A stretch of DNA of 64,000 bases from PRO6 sp035565775 (lineage in GTDB: Bacteria; Pseudomonadota; Alphaproteobacteria; Rhizobiales; Xanthobacteraceae). The position numbers and the translations under genes were made by a program. The notes beneath the pieces are model-generated. The model worked only from the letters and a program-made list of their open reading frames with translations. It had not been told where the DNA came from and did not search any database. Below, in pieces: positions 8,955 through 17,423 of this stretch. How positions within the stretch are numbered: position 1 is the stretch's first letter; the number at the start of each line of letters is the position of its first letter. The DNA lies in NCBI GenBank assembly GCA_035565775.1, contig DATMRW010000021.1, positions 1,009,217 to 1,073,216 on the forward strand. The letters run 5' to 3'.

Positions 8955-11185
8955 CAGGCTGCGTCTCCAGTCCGAAAGTACGACGTCCGCAGCGCATTCA
9001 GCGTCACGGTCAGCGAACTCGCTGCCATGGCGATCGCCGCTCCCAGCGGCGTCACGAGTCCCGCCATCGCCACGGGAATGAGGACGATATTGTACAAAAC
9101 AGCAAGGCCAAGATTTTGATAGATGATCCGGACCGCCCTGCGGGCGACTGTGAATGCAGTCAAGATGGAATTGAAACGGTCCGCCGGCAGGACGATATCT
9201 GCAGCGCTCTGGCTCGCCGGCGCCCCGTGGGTGAAGCTGGCCGAAACATAGGCTGCCGCCAGGGCAGGCGCGTCATTGAGGCCATCGCCAATCATCAAAA
9301 CGCGCCGGCCCTGCTGCCGCCAGACTTCGAGCTGGTGGAGCTTGTCCTGCGGAAGCAGGCCGCTCTGGGCGTCCGATATTCCCAACCGACGAGCGATCCC
9401 TTCAACTGCGGCACGGCGGTCGCCGGACAACAGGGACGGCGCGATGCCGCTCCGTTGAAAGCCATCAACCACGGTTTTCGCATCCGGCCGCTCTGAATCC
9501 TCGAAACGGAAACGGGTCGGCGCATGCCCCGGCCTCGTCAGCCAAATCTCGCTGGCCGCATCTTCCGCCCTGTCAGCCACGCCGCAGAACGAGGCACGCC
9601 CCAGTCGGGTCTCCCCATCCTTGCCGGCAACGCTGACGCCAAGACCGGAATGTTCAATCGCGTTGGCCGGCGGAATCGCGTGAGGATCCGCTTCCCGAAT
9701 GGCTTTCGCCGCGGGATGAGAACTCGCTGCGGCAAGAGAGGCCGCGACAGCGATGGCTTCGCGATCCTGCGGCCACTCGACAATCCGTGGATGACCGGCG
9801 GTCAGGGTTCCGGTCTTGTCGAAGACGACGTGACTGATCCCCGCCAAGCGTTCGAGTGCATCTCCGGAGCGCACCAGAACGCCGTTGCGCAGCAGAGCGC
9901 CGGTCGCGACCACCTGTACGGCCGGCACCGCCAGGCCGATTGCGCACGGACAGGCAATGATCAGCACGCTCACAGCATGCAGCGAGGCCGTCGCAAAGTC
10001 GGCCTGCCCGAACCACCACCAGCTCGCCAGCGTAAGCAGGGCGAGGCCGTGGACCGCCGGCGTCCAGAAGCCGGAGACCTTGTCCGCCAAAGTAACGGCG
10101 GGGCCCCGCCGAAGCTCGGCCTCCTCGACCAGCCGGACAATCTCGGCGAGGTGGCTGCGATCGACCGTTTGAGTCGCACGAATGCGCAGCGCCGAGGCGC
10201 CGTTGATCGAGCCCGCCAGAACGGCATCGCCGACCGCGACGGGATGCGGCAAACTTTCACCGGTGACGATCGAAACATCGAGATCCGCGGCACCATCCAC
10301 GACGCAGCCATCGACGGGGATCCGCTCTCCCGCTCGAACCAGCACGATCATGCCGGGCTGAACCGCATTCGCGGGAATGATCTCGACGCGTCCATCCAGT
10401 CTGCAGACCGCCGCACCGTGCGCCTTCAGCATCAGCAGACGCTCAACCGCGCTGCGCGATCGCGCGCGGACCCGGAAATCCAGATACCGGCCGATCAGCA
10501 GCACAAAGAGGAGTGCCGCCGCACTATCGAAATAGACATCGTGGCCGTGCCGGACCAGTTCGGAAACACTGACCGCAGTTGTCAGGACCACGCCCAGCGC
10601 AATGGGAACGTCGATGTTGGTTCGCCCGGCGCGAACCGCCTGTATGGCGGAGCGGAAGAAAGGCCATCCGGCGACAGCGACCGCAGGCAGCGTGACCAGC
10701 GCGGCCAGCCATTGAAAAAGCAGTTGCGTGGCCTGGGGCATGTCCTGTGCCTGACCGGCCCAGACAGCGAGCGAGAGCATCATGACATTTGACGAAGCAA
10801 AGGCCGCCACCGCCAACGCGCGCAAGAGCTCGCGACCGGTGCGGTCATCGACACGGGCAAGATGCTCAGGATCGAACGGAGCGACGCGATAGCCGAGCTG
10901 CTCGATCATCGACGCGATACGGTCGGCATAGCGCTCGTCGCCGCGCCACGCGACGCTCAAGCGTCTAAGGCTCAGGTTGACGCGAGCATCAGTGACCGGC
11001 GGCTCGCGTCGCAGGCGACCTTCAATGCTTGAGATGCAGGCACTGCAGTGCACGCCATCGACAAGAAGATGCAGCCAGCACGTATCGCCCTCGATCTGCA
11101 CGAACCCGGCGACCGAGCGTGCCGCATCGCTGCCGCCTTGCGGGGCGGCTGCGGCGATATCGGAGGTCGCCTGCGCTGCGATCAC
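8954..11185 (-). CDS. ccoI: Copper-transporting P1B-type ATPase CcoI/FixI
   Basis: A 743-residue heavy-metal P-type ATPase supplying copper to the cbb3 oxidase. Features in order: an N-terminal metal-binding domain with LLVDGVHCSACISSIEGRLR (about residues 40-60; CSAC in place of the usual CxxC-type GMTCxxC), paired membrane helices, the metal-site CPC in IIACPCAIGLAVP, phosphorylation motif DKTGTLTAG, and hinge GDGLNDAPALAAAYVS. The C-terminal helices end with AMAASSLTVTLNALR. Located between fixH (4-base overlap) and ccoS (1-base overlap). Confidence 0.96.
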   Translation of the reverse strand: MIAAQATSDIAAAAPQGGSDAARSVAGFVQIEGDTCWLHLLVDGVHCSACISSIEGRLRREPPVTDARVNLSLRRLSVAWRGDERYADRIASMIEQLGYRVAPFDPEHLARVDDRTGRELLRALAVAAFASSNVMMLSLAVWAGQAQDMPQATQLLFQWLAALVTLPAVAVAGWPFFRSAIQAVRAGRTNIDVPIALGVVLTTAVSVSELVRHGHDVYFDSAAALLFVLLIGRYLDFRVRARSRSAVERLLMLKAHGAAVCRLDGRVEIIPANAVQPGMIVLVRAGERIPVDGCVVDGAADLDVSIVTGESLPHPVAVGDAVLAGSINGASALRIRATQTVDRSHLAEIVRLVEEAELRRGPAVTLADKVSGFWTPAVHGLALLTLASWWWFGQADFATASLHAVSVLIIACPCAIGLAVPAVQVVATGALLRNGVLVRSGDALERLAGISHVVFDKTGTLTAGHPRIVEWPQDREAIAVAASLAAASSHPAAKAIREADPHAIPPANAIEHSGLGVSVAGKDGETRLGRASFCGVADRAEDAASEIWLTRPGHAPTRFRFEDSERPDAKTVVDGFQRSGIAPSLLSGDRRAAVEGIARRLGISDAQSGLLPQDKLHQLEVWRQQGRRVLMIGDGLNDAPALAAAYVSASFTHGAPASQSAADIVLPADRFNSILTAFTVARRAVRIIYQNLGLAVLYNIVLIPVAMAGLVTPLGAAIAMAASSLTVTLNALRTSYFRTGDAA

Positions 11186-11646
11186 GGCGTGATCTCCACG
11201 ACTTTGATCGTTTCGATCGAGCTATCGCCCTTCGTTGCCACCACGCGTATCGACCACTTGCCTCCCAGGGGAAGATCCAGATGGGCTGTGTAGTGCCCTG
11301 CCCCGTCAGGCGCGAAGTGCACGGGTAGCGACTGGGGAAAGCGCGTCGTTCGTTCGGCGGTGGCTTGAATCCGATCCGGTGCCAGAAGCTGGTCCTGCTG
11401 GTCGCGAAACGCCAGATCCAGCCGGCCGGCAAGCGCACCCTGCGACGTGAACGCAACGGTTGCGGTCCACGCCGGCGCATCGGAATTCGTCTGCACGGCT
11501 TGATCGGTGACGACCCCGGTGAAGGTCGACTGGGCAAGCATCACGAACCATCCTTGCAGGATCGCAAGACCAACGAAGAACAGGACAAACAAGGTCGGGA
11601 TCCAGAGATCGCGGCGCCCGTTCTCATTCGGGGTGACGTCGCTCAT
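11182..11646 (-). CDS. fixH: cbb3 assembly protein FixH/CcoH
   Basis: A 154-residue protein with one N-terminal membrane anchor (about residues 14-36, WIPTLFVLFFVGLAILQGWF) and a periplasmic FixH domain ending in KWSIRVVATKGDSSIETIKV. CcoH contacts the assembling oxidase and stabilises the CcoP-containing intermediate. Overlaps fixG at its start and ccoI at its end by 4 bases each, the usual GHIS order. Confidence 0.93.
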   Translation of the reverse strand: MSDVTPNENGRRDLWIPTLFVLFFVGLAILQGWFVMLAQSTFTGVVTDQAVQTNSDAPAWTATVAFTSQGALAGRLDLAFRDQQDQLLAPDRIQATAERTTRFPQSLPVHFAPDGAGHYTAHLDLPLGGKWSIRVVATKGDSSIETIKVVEITP

Positions 11647-13103
11647 TGTTGCGGCCCCCAGAAATAGGACGGAATCCGCGTCAGTTCCGTTCCTGCCGGA
11701 TCGGTGATGACAAACTCAAAATCCTGCCTGCCGTTCGGCGCCTTCTTGCCCGGGAGCGTTACGAGAATCCGCTCGTCAAGACTGCGGGACTTGTCGAGAC
11801 CAAGCTCGAGTTCAGCCGCCGGGAAATCATCCCGTGTCGCGAACCTCAGATTGGCATGGTCGAGCCCCACAACGCGCACCGTTGCCGATGACAGTTCGGG
11901 CAGACGATGCGATAGTTTCAGCGCGTAGTCGTTGCGGATGCTTCCGTCCGACAGGCGGACGAAGGGCGGATTGCGTTGGGGGTCGGCACTAGCCACGACG
12001 TGCTGCAACGTCGCGGCGCCATAGGCCGACAACAACACCGCCAACAGGGCGGCGACACCAAACAACATCGCCTTTGGCCGACGCCAGTCGATACGCACCG
12101 GGTCGAAGGAACGCGCTGTCGTTGAAGACTCATTGTCAAATCGAATGAGCCCCGACGGCCTTTCAAGGCGCGCCATCACGTCGTCGCAGGCATCGATGCA
12201 CAGCCCGCATCCGATGCACCCCATCTGCAATCCCTTGCGAATATCCACTCCGGTTGGACAGGCGGTGACGCACCGGGTGCAGTCGATGCAATCGCCGCGG
12301 CTATGCAACTGTCCGCCAAGGTCGGATGCCTGACGCGCAAGCTTGACCAGCCCCGTCTCGGCCAGATCGGGGCGCAAGGCAATTCGCTTTTTGCCACGGG
12401 GCTCGCCACGCCAAGCCTGGTAGGTCACGACCAGGCTCTGCCGATCCAGCAATGCCGCCTGAAACCGCGGCCACGGGCACATATGAAGGCAGACGCGTTC
12501 GCGCGCGTAAGCAGCCAGGAAGAAAGTGGTCGCCGTCAACACCAGAATTGTTGCGTAGGCGCCCGCCGGGGCGCTGCCGGTGAGAACCTGTCCCGCAAGA
12601 GCGGGGGCATCGCTGAACCAAGCGGCAAAGCCAAATCCTGTCAGCGCAGAGATGAGCAGCCAGACGGCCATGCGCGCAGCCCGCTCCGCGGAGGTCCGCC
12701 CCAGGAAGCGGACGATCAAACGATCGATCGAGAAGAACAGGTCGGACCAGACCGTTTGCGGACACGAAAAGCCGCACCACACCCGCCCGGCAAGCGTCGT
12801 CGCATAGAATAGCGCGAGAGCGCCCGCGATCATCATGCCGACAGCAATCGGCAGGTCCTGCGGCCAGAACTCCAGGCCGAAGACGAACAGTCGCCGCCCC
12901 GGCAGGTCGAACAGGACGGCCTGCCCCGGAAGTGAGACGCCCCGATCCCACCGCAGCCATGGCATGCCGAAAAAGAATAGCAGCATCGCCGTGTTGAGAA
13001 CGGTCTTGATCGTGCGATAACGCCCCGACACCGCAAGGGGGATTTCGGGGCGGACGATCGTTCGTCCGTTGTTCGGTTGATCGAGCGCGCCAACAAGCGA
13101 CAT
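11643..13103 (-). CDS. ccoG: Polyferredoxin CcoG/FixG
   Basis: A 486-residue membrane iron-sulfur protein. It has an N-terminal set of membrane helices with GRVWCGFSCPQTVW, then a cytosolic dicluster ferredoxin domain with CIDCTRCVTACPTG and CIGCGLCIDACDDVM, and a C-terminal Ig-like FixG domain after a last helix near residue 355. CcoG acts as a cupric reductase supplying Cu(I) during cbb3 maturation. ATG shares one base with the ccoP stop (TGATG), so no separate fixG promoter is needed here, unlike genomes where fixGHIS is a separate unit. Confidence 0.96.
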   Translation of the reverse strand: MSLVGALDQPNNGRTIVRPEIPLAVSGRYRTIKTVLNTAMLLFFFGMPWLRWDRGVSLPGQAVLFDLPGRRLFVFGLEFWPQDLPIAVGMMIAGALALFYATTLAGRVWCGFSCPQTVWSDLFFSIDRLIVRFLGRTSAERAARMAVWLLISALTGFGFAAWFSDAPALAGQVLTGSAPAGAYATILVLTATTFFLAAYARERVCLHMCPWPRFQAALLDRQSLVVTYQAWRGEPRGKKRIALRPDLAETGLVKLARQASDLGGQLHSRGDCIDCTRCVTACPTGVDIRKGLQMGCIGCGLCIDACDDVMARLERPSGLIRFDNESSTTARSFDPVRIDWRRPKAMLFGVAALLAVLLSAYGAATLQHVVASADPQRNPPFVRLSDGSIRNDYALKLSHRLPELSSATVRVVGLDHANLRFATRDDFPAAELELGLDKSRSLDERILVTLPGKKAPNGRQDFEFVITDPAGTELTRIPSYFWGPQQ

Positions 13104-13981
13104 CAGCGTTCGCCTCCTCCAAGTGAATGGACGTAGACCGCCAGCATGCGAACCGTCTCGTCATCGAGCTTGGTGGAGAAGGCCGGCATCACACCCATTC
13201 TCGGCTTGGCCACCTGCCGCTTGATGCTTTCCACCGTCCCGCCGTAGAGCCATATCGCATCATTCAGCCGGGGAGCGCCGAACTCGCGATTTCCCTCGCC
13301 TGCCGCGCCATGACAGGAAGCGCAGTTGCCAGCAAAGATCTCCGCTCCGGGCATTGCCTCTCGGGTTTGCGCAAGCGACGGATCTGACAGCGCCAGCACG
13401 AACCGGCTGACGGCATCGATATCCTGCGCGCTCAGCATCTCGGCAAACGCCGGCATGGTGCTGTCGCGAGTTTCACTGTGCCCGCTGCGGATGCCAAAGC
13501 GGATCGTCTGATAGATATCCGTTATCTTGCCGCCCCAAAGCCAGTCATCGTCGACGAGCGACGGAAACTGGCCGAGCTGACCGCCAGCGCCAACGCCATG
13601 ACAGGCCGCGCAGTTCTCGTTGAAAGCCGCCCTGCCGCCGGCGATGGCAAAGCGCCGCAACTCCTCATTGCCTTCGATTTCCTCGATAGGCGTTTTGGAA
13701 AGCGCAGTAAGCCAGGTGCTCTGCGCCGCGCGGCCTTCCGCAACCTCCGCGGCGAGCTGCCCCGTGCTGGACCAGCCCAGGCTGCCCTCATAGTAGCCCT
13801 TGGTCGTCGCAAACGACGGGTAGAGCCACATGTAGGCAGCAGCGACAAGGCAAGAGACGAGAAACACCGTGACCCACCAATGAGGAATCGGTGTCGTCAG
13901 CTCCTTGATGCCATCCCATTCATGTCCTGTCGTGGGATAGCCGGTGAGCGCATCATGTTCAGGTTTGGCCATCTTGGTCAT
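13103..13981 (-). CDS. ccoP: cbb3 oxidase diheme cytochrome c subunit CcoP
   Basis: A 292-residue subunit with an N-terminal membrane helix (HWWVTVFLVSCLVAAAYMWL, residues about 34-53) and two cytochrome c domains with heme motifs CAACH (124-128) and CASCH (220-224). Axial-ligand methionine regions are near TMPAFAEML and GVMPAFSTKL. It passes electrons from soluble cytochrome c to CcoO and the CcoN active site. The start lies inside the 3' end of ccoQ (23-base overlap in another frame). Confidence 0.97.
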   Translation of the reverse strand: MTKMAKPEHDALTGYPTTGHEWDGIKELTTPIPHWWVTVFLVSCLVAAAYMWLYPSFATTKGYYEGSLGWSSTGQLAAEVAEGRAAQSTWLTALSKTPIEEIEGNEELRRFAIAGGRAAFNENCAACHGVGAGGQLGQFPSLVDDDWLWGGKITDIYQTIRFGIRSGHSETRDSTMPAFAEMLSAQDIDAVSRFVLALSDPSLAQTREAMPGAEIFAGNCASCHGAAGEGNREFGAPRLNDAIWLYGGTVESIKRQVAKPRMGVMPAFSTKLDDETVRMLAVYVHSLGGGER

Positions 13982-14126
13982 CGCTCATCGCAAAAGGGAT
14001 ACGGGCGTTGCTTTCCATCGCGTTCCGCGCTCCCGGGCGGAATGTCAGAACCAGAATCGCGAGGAAAAGCAGGGCTGAGACGACCAGCCAGCCCTTCAAA
14101 AAAAGAGTGAGAAGCCACTCGGACAT
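13959..14126 (-). CDS. ccoQ: cbb3 oxidase small subunit CcoQ
   Basis: A 55-residue single-span protein starting at ATG 14126, which shares its A with the ccoO stop (TGATG). A hydrophobic helix spans residues 8-29 (LFLKGWLVVSALLFLAILVL), followed by the typical FRPGARN motif after the helix. CcoQ stabilises the core oxidase, especially its association with CcoP. Its last 23 bases overlap ccoP in a different frame. Confidence 0.93.
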   Translation of the reverse strand: MSEWLLTLFLKGWLVVSALLFLAILVLTFRPGARNAMESNARIPFAMSDDQDGQT

Positions 14127-14869
14127 CACTTCGCCTCCACAGCGCTGCTGATGGATGGCAGCTCTGCGAGTGTGCCGAGAACCTGCAGATAGGCGACGAG
14201 CGCATCCATCTCCGTGATCCGCTCCGTCTGACCATCGAAGTCGCCAAGCCTGGCTTTTGGATAGCGCTTCAGCAGCTCCTCTGCCTTTTCGCCTGTCGCC
14301 TGAGCCCGGATGTCTTCGGCTGCCCGAGCGATCATTTCATCGGAGTAAGGAACGCCAACGGCTGAGAGCGCACGCATATGTTCGCCGAAGCCATCGATCT
14401 CGATGTCCTTGTTCATCAGGAACGCATAGGCCGGCATGATGGAAACCGGCACGACGCTTCTCGGATCGATCATGTGTGCGACGTGCCAGGCATTCGAGTA
14501 CTTCGACCCGACGCGGGCGAGATCAGGCCCTGTTCGCTTCGATCCCCACAAGAACGGGTGATCGTACATGCTCTCCGCGGCGACCGAGTAATGGCCGTAT
14601 CGCTGCACTTCATCGCGGAAAGGTCTGATCTGCTGGCTGTGGCAGGTGTAGCATCCCTCGCGGGTGTAGATATTGCGACCGATCTGCTCGAGCGGCGTGT
14701 ATGGCCGCATCCCGGCCACGGGCCTGACGGTTTCCTGGATCTTGAACAGAGGGACGATCTCGACAAGACCGCCAATGAGGATCACGAACAACGTGAGCAG
14801 GAACAGCAGCGTAGTCGACCGCTCAATGATCGCATGGCCCTTCGGCTTGATTGCATCCGACGTCATCAT
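14126..14869 (-). CDS. ccoO: cbb3 oxidase monoheme cytochrome c subunit CcoO
   Basis: A 247-residue subunit with an N-terminal membrane anchor (TLLFLLTLFVILIGGLVEIV) and one heme-binding CYTCH at residues 73-77. Conserved CcoO stretches are YTPLEQIGRNIYTREGCYT, GPDLARVGSKYSNAWHVAHM and VVPVSIMPAYAFL, the last holding the likely methionine ligand. It takes electrons from CcoP to CcoN. Six bases separate it from ccoN. Confidence 0.97.
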   Translation of the reverse strand: MMTSDAIKPKGHAIIERSTTLLFLLTLFVILIGGLVEIVPLFKIQETVRPVAGMRPYTPLEQIGRNIYTREGCYTCHSQQIRPFRDEVQRYGHYSVAAESMYDHPFLWGSKRTGPDLARVGSKYSNAWHVAHMIDPRSVVPVSIMPAYAFLMNKDIEIDGFGEHMRALSAVGVPYSDEMIARAAEDIRAQATGEKAEELLKRYPKARLGDFDGQTERITEMDALVAYLQVLGTLAELPSISSAVEAK

Positions 14870-14875
14870 GATCTC

Positions 14876-16342
14876 CTACGAAGCTGCCACGACGCCCTGT
14901 GCGGAAACCGCACGCACGGAGGCTGGCTGCCTGATCGTCATGAGGAAGTTGATCGCCATCAGGACGCCGCCGGTCAGGTAAAGAACGCCGCCCACCAACC
15001 GGATGACGTAGTAGGGGTGAAGCAGAGCCACGCTGTCGGCGAAGGAATACTGCAGGAAGCCGAACTGATCGTAAGCGCGCCACATCAGCCCCTGCGCGAT
15101 GCCGGCCACCCACATTGCGGTGATGTACAGAACGATCGCGATGGAGGCGATCCAGAAGTGCCATTCGACAAGCCGTGTCGACCACAGCGGCCGTTTCCAG
15201 AGACGAGGAACCATATAATAGAGCGCACCGAAGCAGATGAAGGCGACCCAGCCCAGCGCGCCGGAGTGAACATGGCCAACGGTCCAGTCGGTATAGTGGC
15301 TGAGGGAATTGACCGATTTCAGCGCCATCAGCGGCCCCTCGAAAGTGGCCATGCCATAGAACGCGACGGCGACGACGAGAAAGCGGAGGACAGGATCAGT
15401 ACGCAGGCGTCCCCATGCCCCCGACAATGTCATGATGCCGTTGATCATCCCGCCCCATGAGGGCATCCAAAGCATGATCGAGAAGGCCATGCCCAGGGTC
15501 TGCGCCCAGTCGGGCAACGACGTGTAATGAAGGTGGTGCGGTCCGGCCCAGATATACAGAAAGATCAGTGCCCAGAAGTGCACGATGGACAGCCGATAGG
15601 AATAGATCGGACGTTGCGCCTGCTTCGGCACGAAGTAGTACATGATGCCGATGAAGCCGGCGGTCAGGAAGAAGCCAACCATATTGTGGCCGTACCACCA
15701 CTGGATCAGCGCATCCTGCACGCCGGAGAATGCCGAATAGCTCTTGGTGCCGACGAAAGAGACCGGCATCGCCAGATTGTTGACGATGTGAAGAACCGCA
15801 ACCGTGACGATGAAGGCGAGGAAGAACCAGTTGGCGACGTAGATGTGAGGCTCACGCCGTCGCGCGATGGTTCCCAGATAGATTGCCAGATAGGCGACCC
15901 AGACGATCGTCAGCCAGATGTCGGCATACCATTCCGGTTCGGCATACTCGCGGCTTTGCGTAATTCCCATGACGTAGCCGACGAGCACCATCACCAGGAA
16001 GGACTGGTAACCCCAGAACAGGAAATTCGCGAGCCGCCGACCGCCCCAGAGGCCGACCTGGCAGGTGCGCTGAACGACATAAAGCGACGTCGCAAGCAAA
16101 CCGTTGCCTGCGAAGGCGAGAATGACTCCGGAGGTGTGAACCGGGCGGAGCCGCCCGAACGTAAAGTACTCGCCAAAATTCAAATGAGGAAAGGCAAGCT
16201 GCGCGGCGACGACAACGCCGGCCAAAAACCCAAACAGAGCCCAGACAACGGTTGCAACCGTGAAGCGACGAACGATCGCCTCGTTGTAGTTTGGAATAGC
16301 AGGTGCCGCGACGATAGGCGCGTGCAACGTCATCATGTTCAT
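14876..16342 (-). CDS. ccoN: cbb3 oxidase catalytic subunit CcoN
   Basis: A 488-residue heme-copper oxidase subunit I of the C family, with 12 predicted helices. Metal-ligand histidines sit in RPVHTSGVILAFAGNG, the WWYGHNMVGFF helix (His plus the C-family Tyr helix), AGPHHLHYTSLP and TVGHVHSGALGW. It reduces O2 to water at very low oxygen and pumps protons. It is the first gene of an eight-gene coupled cco operon plus two membrane proteins. I looked for an FNR/FixK palindrome (TTG-N8-CAA) in the 105 bases upstream and did not find one, which is unusual for this operon. Confidence 0.97.
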   Translation of the reverse strand: MNMMTLHAPIVAAPAIPNYNEAIVRRFTVATVVWALFGFLAGVVVAAQLAFPHLNFGEYFTFGRLRPVHTSGVILAFAGNGLLATSLYVVQRTCQVGLWGGRRLANFLFWGYQSFLVMVLVGYVMGITQSREYAEPEWYADIWLTIVWVAYLAIYLGTIARRREPHIYVANWFFLAFIVTVAVLHIVNNLAMPVSFVGTKSYSAFSGVQDALIQWWYGHNMVGFFLTAGFIGIMYYFVPKQAQRPIYSYRLSIVHFWALIFLYIWAGPHHLHYTSLPDWAQTLGMAFSIMLWMPSWGGMINGIMTLSGAWGRLRTDPVLRFLVVAVAFYGMATFEGPLMALKSVNSLSHYTDWTVGHVHSGALGWVAFICFGALYYMVPRLWKRPLWSTRLVEWHFWIASIAIVLYITAMWVAGIAQGLMWRAYDQFGFLQYSFADSVALLHPYYVIRLVGGVLYLTGGVLMAINFLMTIRQPASVRAVSAQGVVAAS

Positions 16343-16446
16343 GACGGCCTCGCATGAGAATTTTGGAAGTGAAGGAACTGCGTTGCCGTCAATGGACGCG
16401 GATGATAGTCAAAGCACGCCGCGCTGGACTGCCCAGTGATACGGAT

Positions 16447-16737
16447 ATGAAACTTCAATCGTTTCGGAGCGCGTTGGTGTCGCCGATCTCGTTCAGTTTT
16501 CTTGCCGCTCTCTGTGTTGTTCTTGCCTACTGGCCGATCCGCAATCCGCGTGATCCGGTTGGATGGTGGCTCGGGCTCGGCCACGGCGTACTGGCAATCG
16601 TTGCGGTTTCCGGATGGAACGCCTCCCAAGACGCAGGCTTTGCGACCGCAATGGCGATACTGGCAGCCTATGCTGGCGCCATGTCGGCGGCCGAACTCGT
16701 TCGCCTTCTGCGCGAGCGATCTCCGCTGCAGCCCTAG
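16447..16737 (+). CDS. Small membrane protein divergent from ccoN
   Basis: An unrecognised 96-residue protein with three hydrophobic segments (ISFSFLAALCVVLAYWPI; LGLGHGVLAIVAVSGW; AMAILAAYAGAMSAAELV) and a basic C-terminus. ATG at 16447 is chosen because the residues before it in the longer frame (from 16354) are highly basic and overlap the ccoN promoter. It lies head-to-head with ccoN and 15 bases before a second small membrane protein, so the two probably form an operon sharing a control region with the oxidase. Confidence 0.6.
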   Translation: MKLQSFRSALVSPISFSFLAALCVVLAYWPIRNPRDPVGWWLGLGHGVLAIVAVSGWNASQDAGFATAMAILAAYAGAMSAAELVRLLRERSPLQP

Positions 16738-16752
16738 AAAAGGGAAACTGCA

Positions 16753-17061
16753 ATGCCCGAACTTGTCCGGCTCCTGACCCGCCATGCGCTCATCGGCATC
16801 GCCCTCGCAGTGCTTTTTGTAGGCGTTCTTTTGACCTTCGACGTCGGCGGACTGCGGACTCTCGCAACTGCCTCGTCGTCCGGACTGCTGGCCATCATTG
16901 CGCTTGCCGCGGCTTGCAGCCTGACCTTCGCAAGCGTTCAAATGGGCTTTGCCATCATGCTGCTTGGAACCGAGGGCCCCGGAGAAAACGGCAACGGCCG
17001 ACGAATCCCGACCCTGAAGACGACAGCCTTTGCCCGCTCGGCGGTGCGAAGCAGGAAATAG
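16753..17061 (+). CDS. Small two-helix membrane protein
   Basis: An unrecognised 102-residue protein with two hydrophobic segments (ALIGIALAVLFVGVLLTF and SGLLAIIALAAACSLTFASV) and a basic tail. It is preceded by a purine-rich GAAAAGGGAAA ribosome site and sits 15 bases after the 96-residue membrane protein. Its position between ccoN and regSR suggests a respiratory or redox-linked role, which is inference only. Confidence 0.6.
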   Translation: MPELVRLLTRHALIGIALAVLFVGVLLTFDVGGLRTLATASSSGLLAIIALAAACSLTFASVQMGFAIMLLGTEGPGENGNGRRIPTLKTTAFARSAVRSRK

Positions 17062-17423
17062 ATCGGCGCGGACCAAAATTGCCCGCCCGGCACTTGTTGT
17101 GACGGAACTGTAAATCAATGCGAGGTTGCTCCCACGTCAGCCGGCCTGACATGTCTCGATGTGTCGACGGGGGAGTTAGCAGTCCCTTCAGAGGTCTGCG
17201 CTTGGACGGATTGTCCTTGGACATTTTGTCTAAGGACAGATTGTCCAATGGCGAAGCCGCGCCGGGCAAGGTTAGGCCACGGAACTACATATCCAATCGT
17301 CGGATCGTTAAATCAAATCGTGATCGAGATGGGATTTGCCGCTTATGCCGGGAACCATCCGTGCCGCCGATGAACGCGGAACCGTCCCCATCGTTGGACA
17401 AAATACACTCTTAGGAGCGAGCG
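17062..17423. other. Long leader region of regSR
   Basis: There is no convincing gene in these 362 bases. A 98-codon plus-strand frame at 17118 reads through the palindromic array listed separately, and its repeated residues simply reflect the DNA repeat. The region holds that array and a purine-rich ribosome site just before the proposed regS start. Confidence 0.6.
17202..17248. promoter_or_regulatory. Tandem array of three 15-bp GGAC-N5-GTCC palindromes
   Basis: Three head-to-tail 15-base units, TTGGACGGATTGTCC, TTGGACATTTTGTCT and AAGGACAGATTGTCC, are followed by AA. Each unit is a dyad GGAC-N5-GTC(C/T), and at the joints they also make TGTCC-N2-GGACA palindromes. The strict 15-base phasing and dyad symmetry look like a cooperative operator. 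It sits about 175 bases upstream of regS and 140 bases after the small membrane gene. It does not match the FNR/FixK box or the RegR box known to me. Confidence 0.65.

Noticed and set aside
16343..16446. TTGCCGTCAA as an FNR/FixK half-palindrome
   Set aside because: The two half-sites are only 4 bases apart instead of 8, so it cannot be an FNR-type box.
17118..17414. 98-codon plus frame with repeated LDGLSLDILSKDRLS residues
   Set aside because: The repetition is a direct consequence of the 15-base DNA palindromes; no ribosome site or homology.
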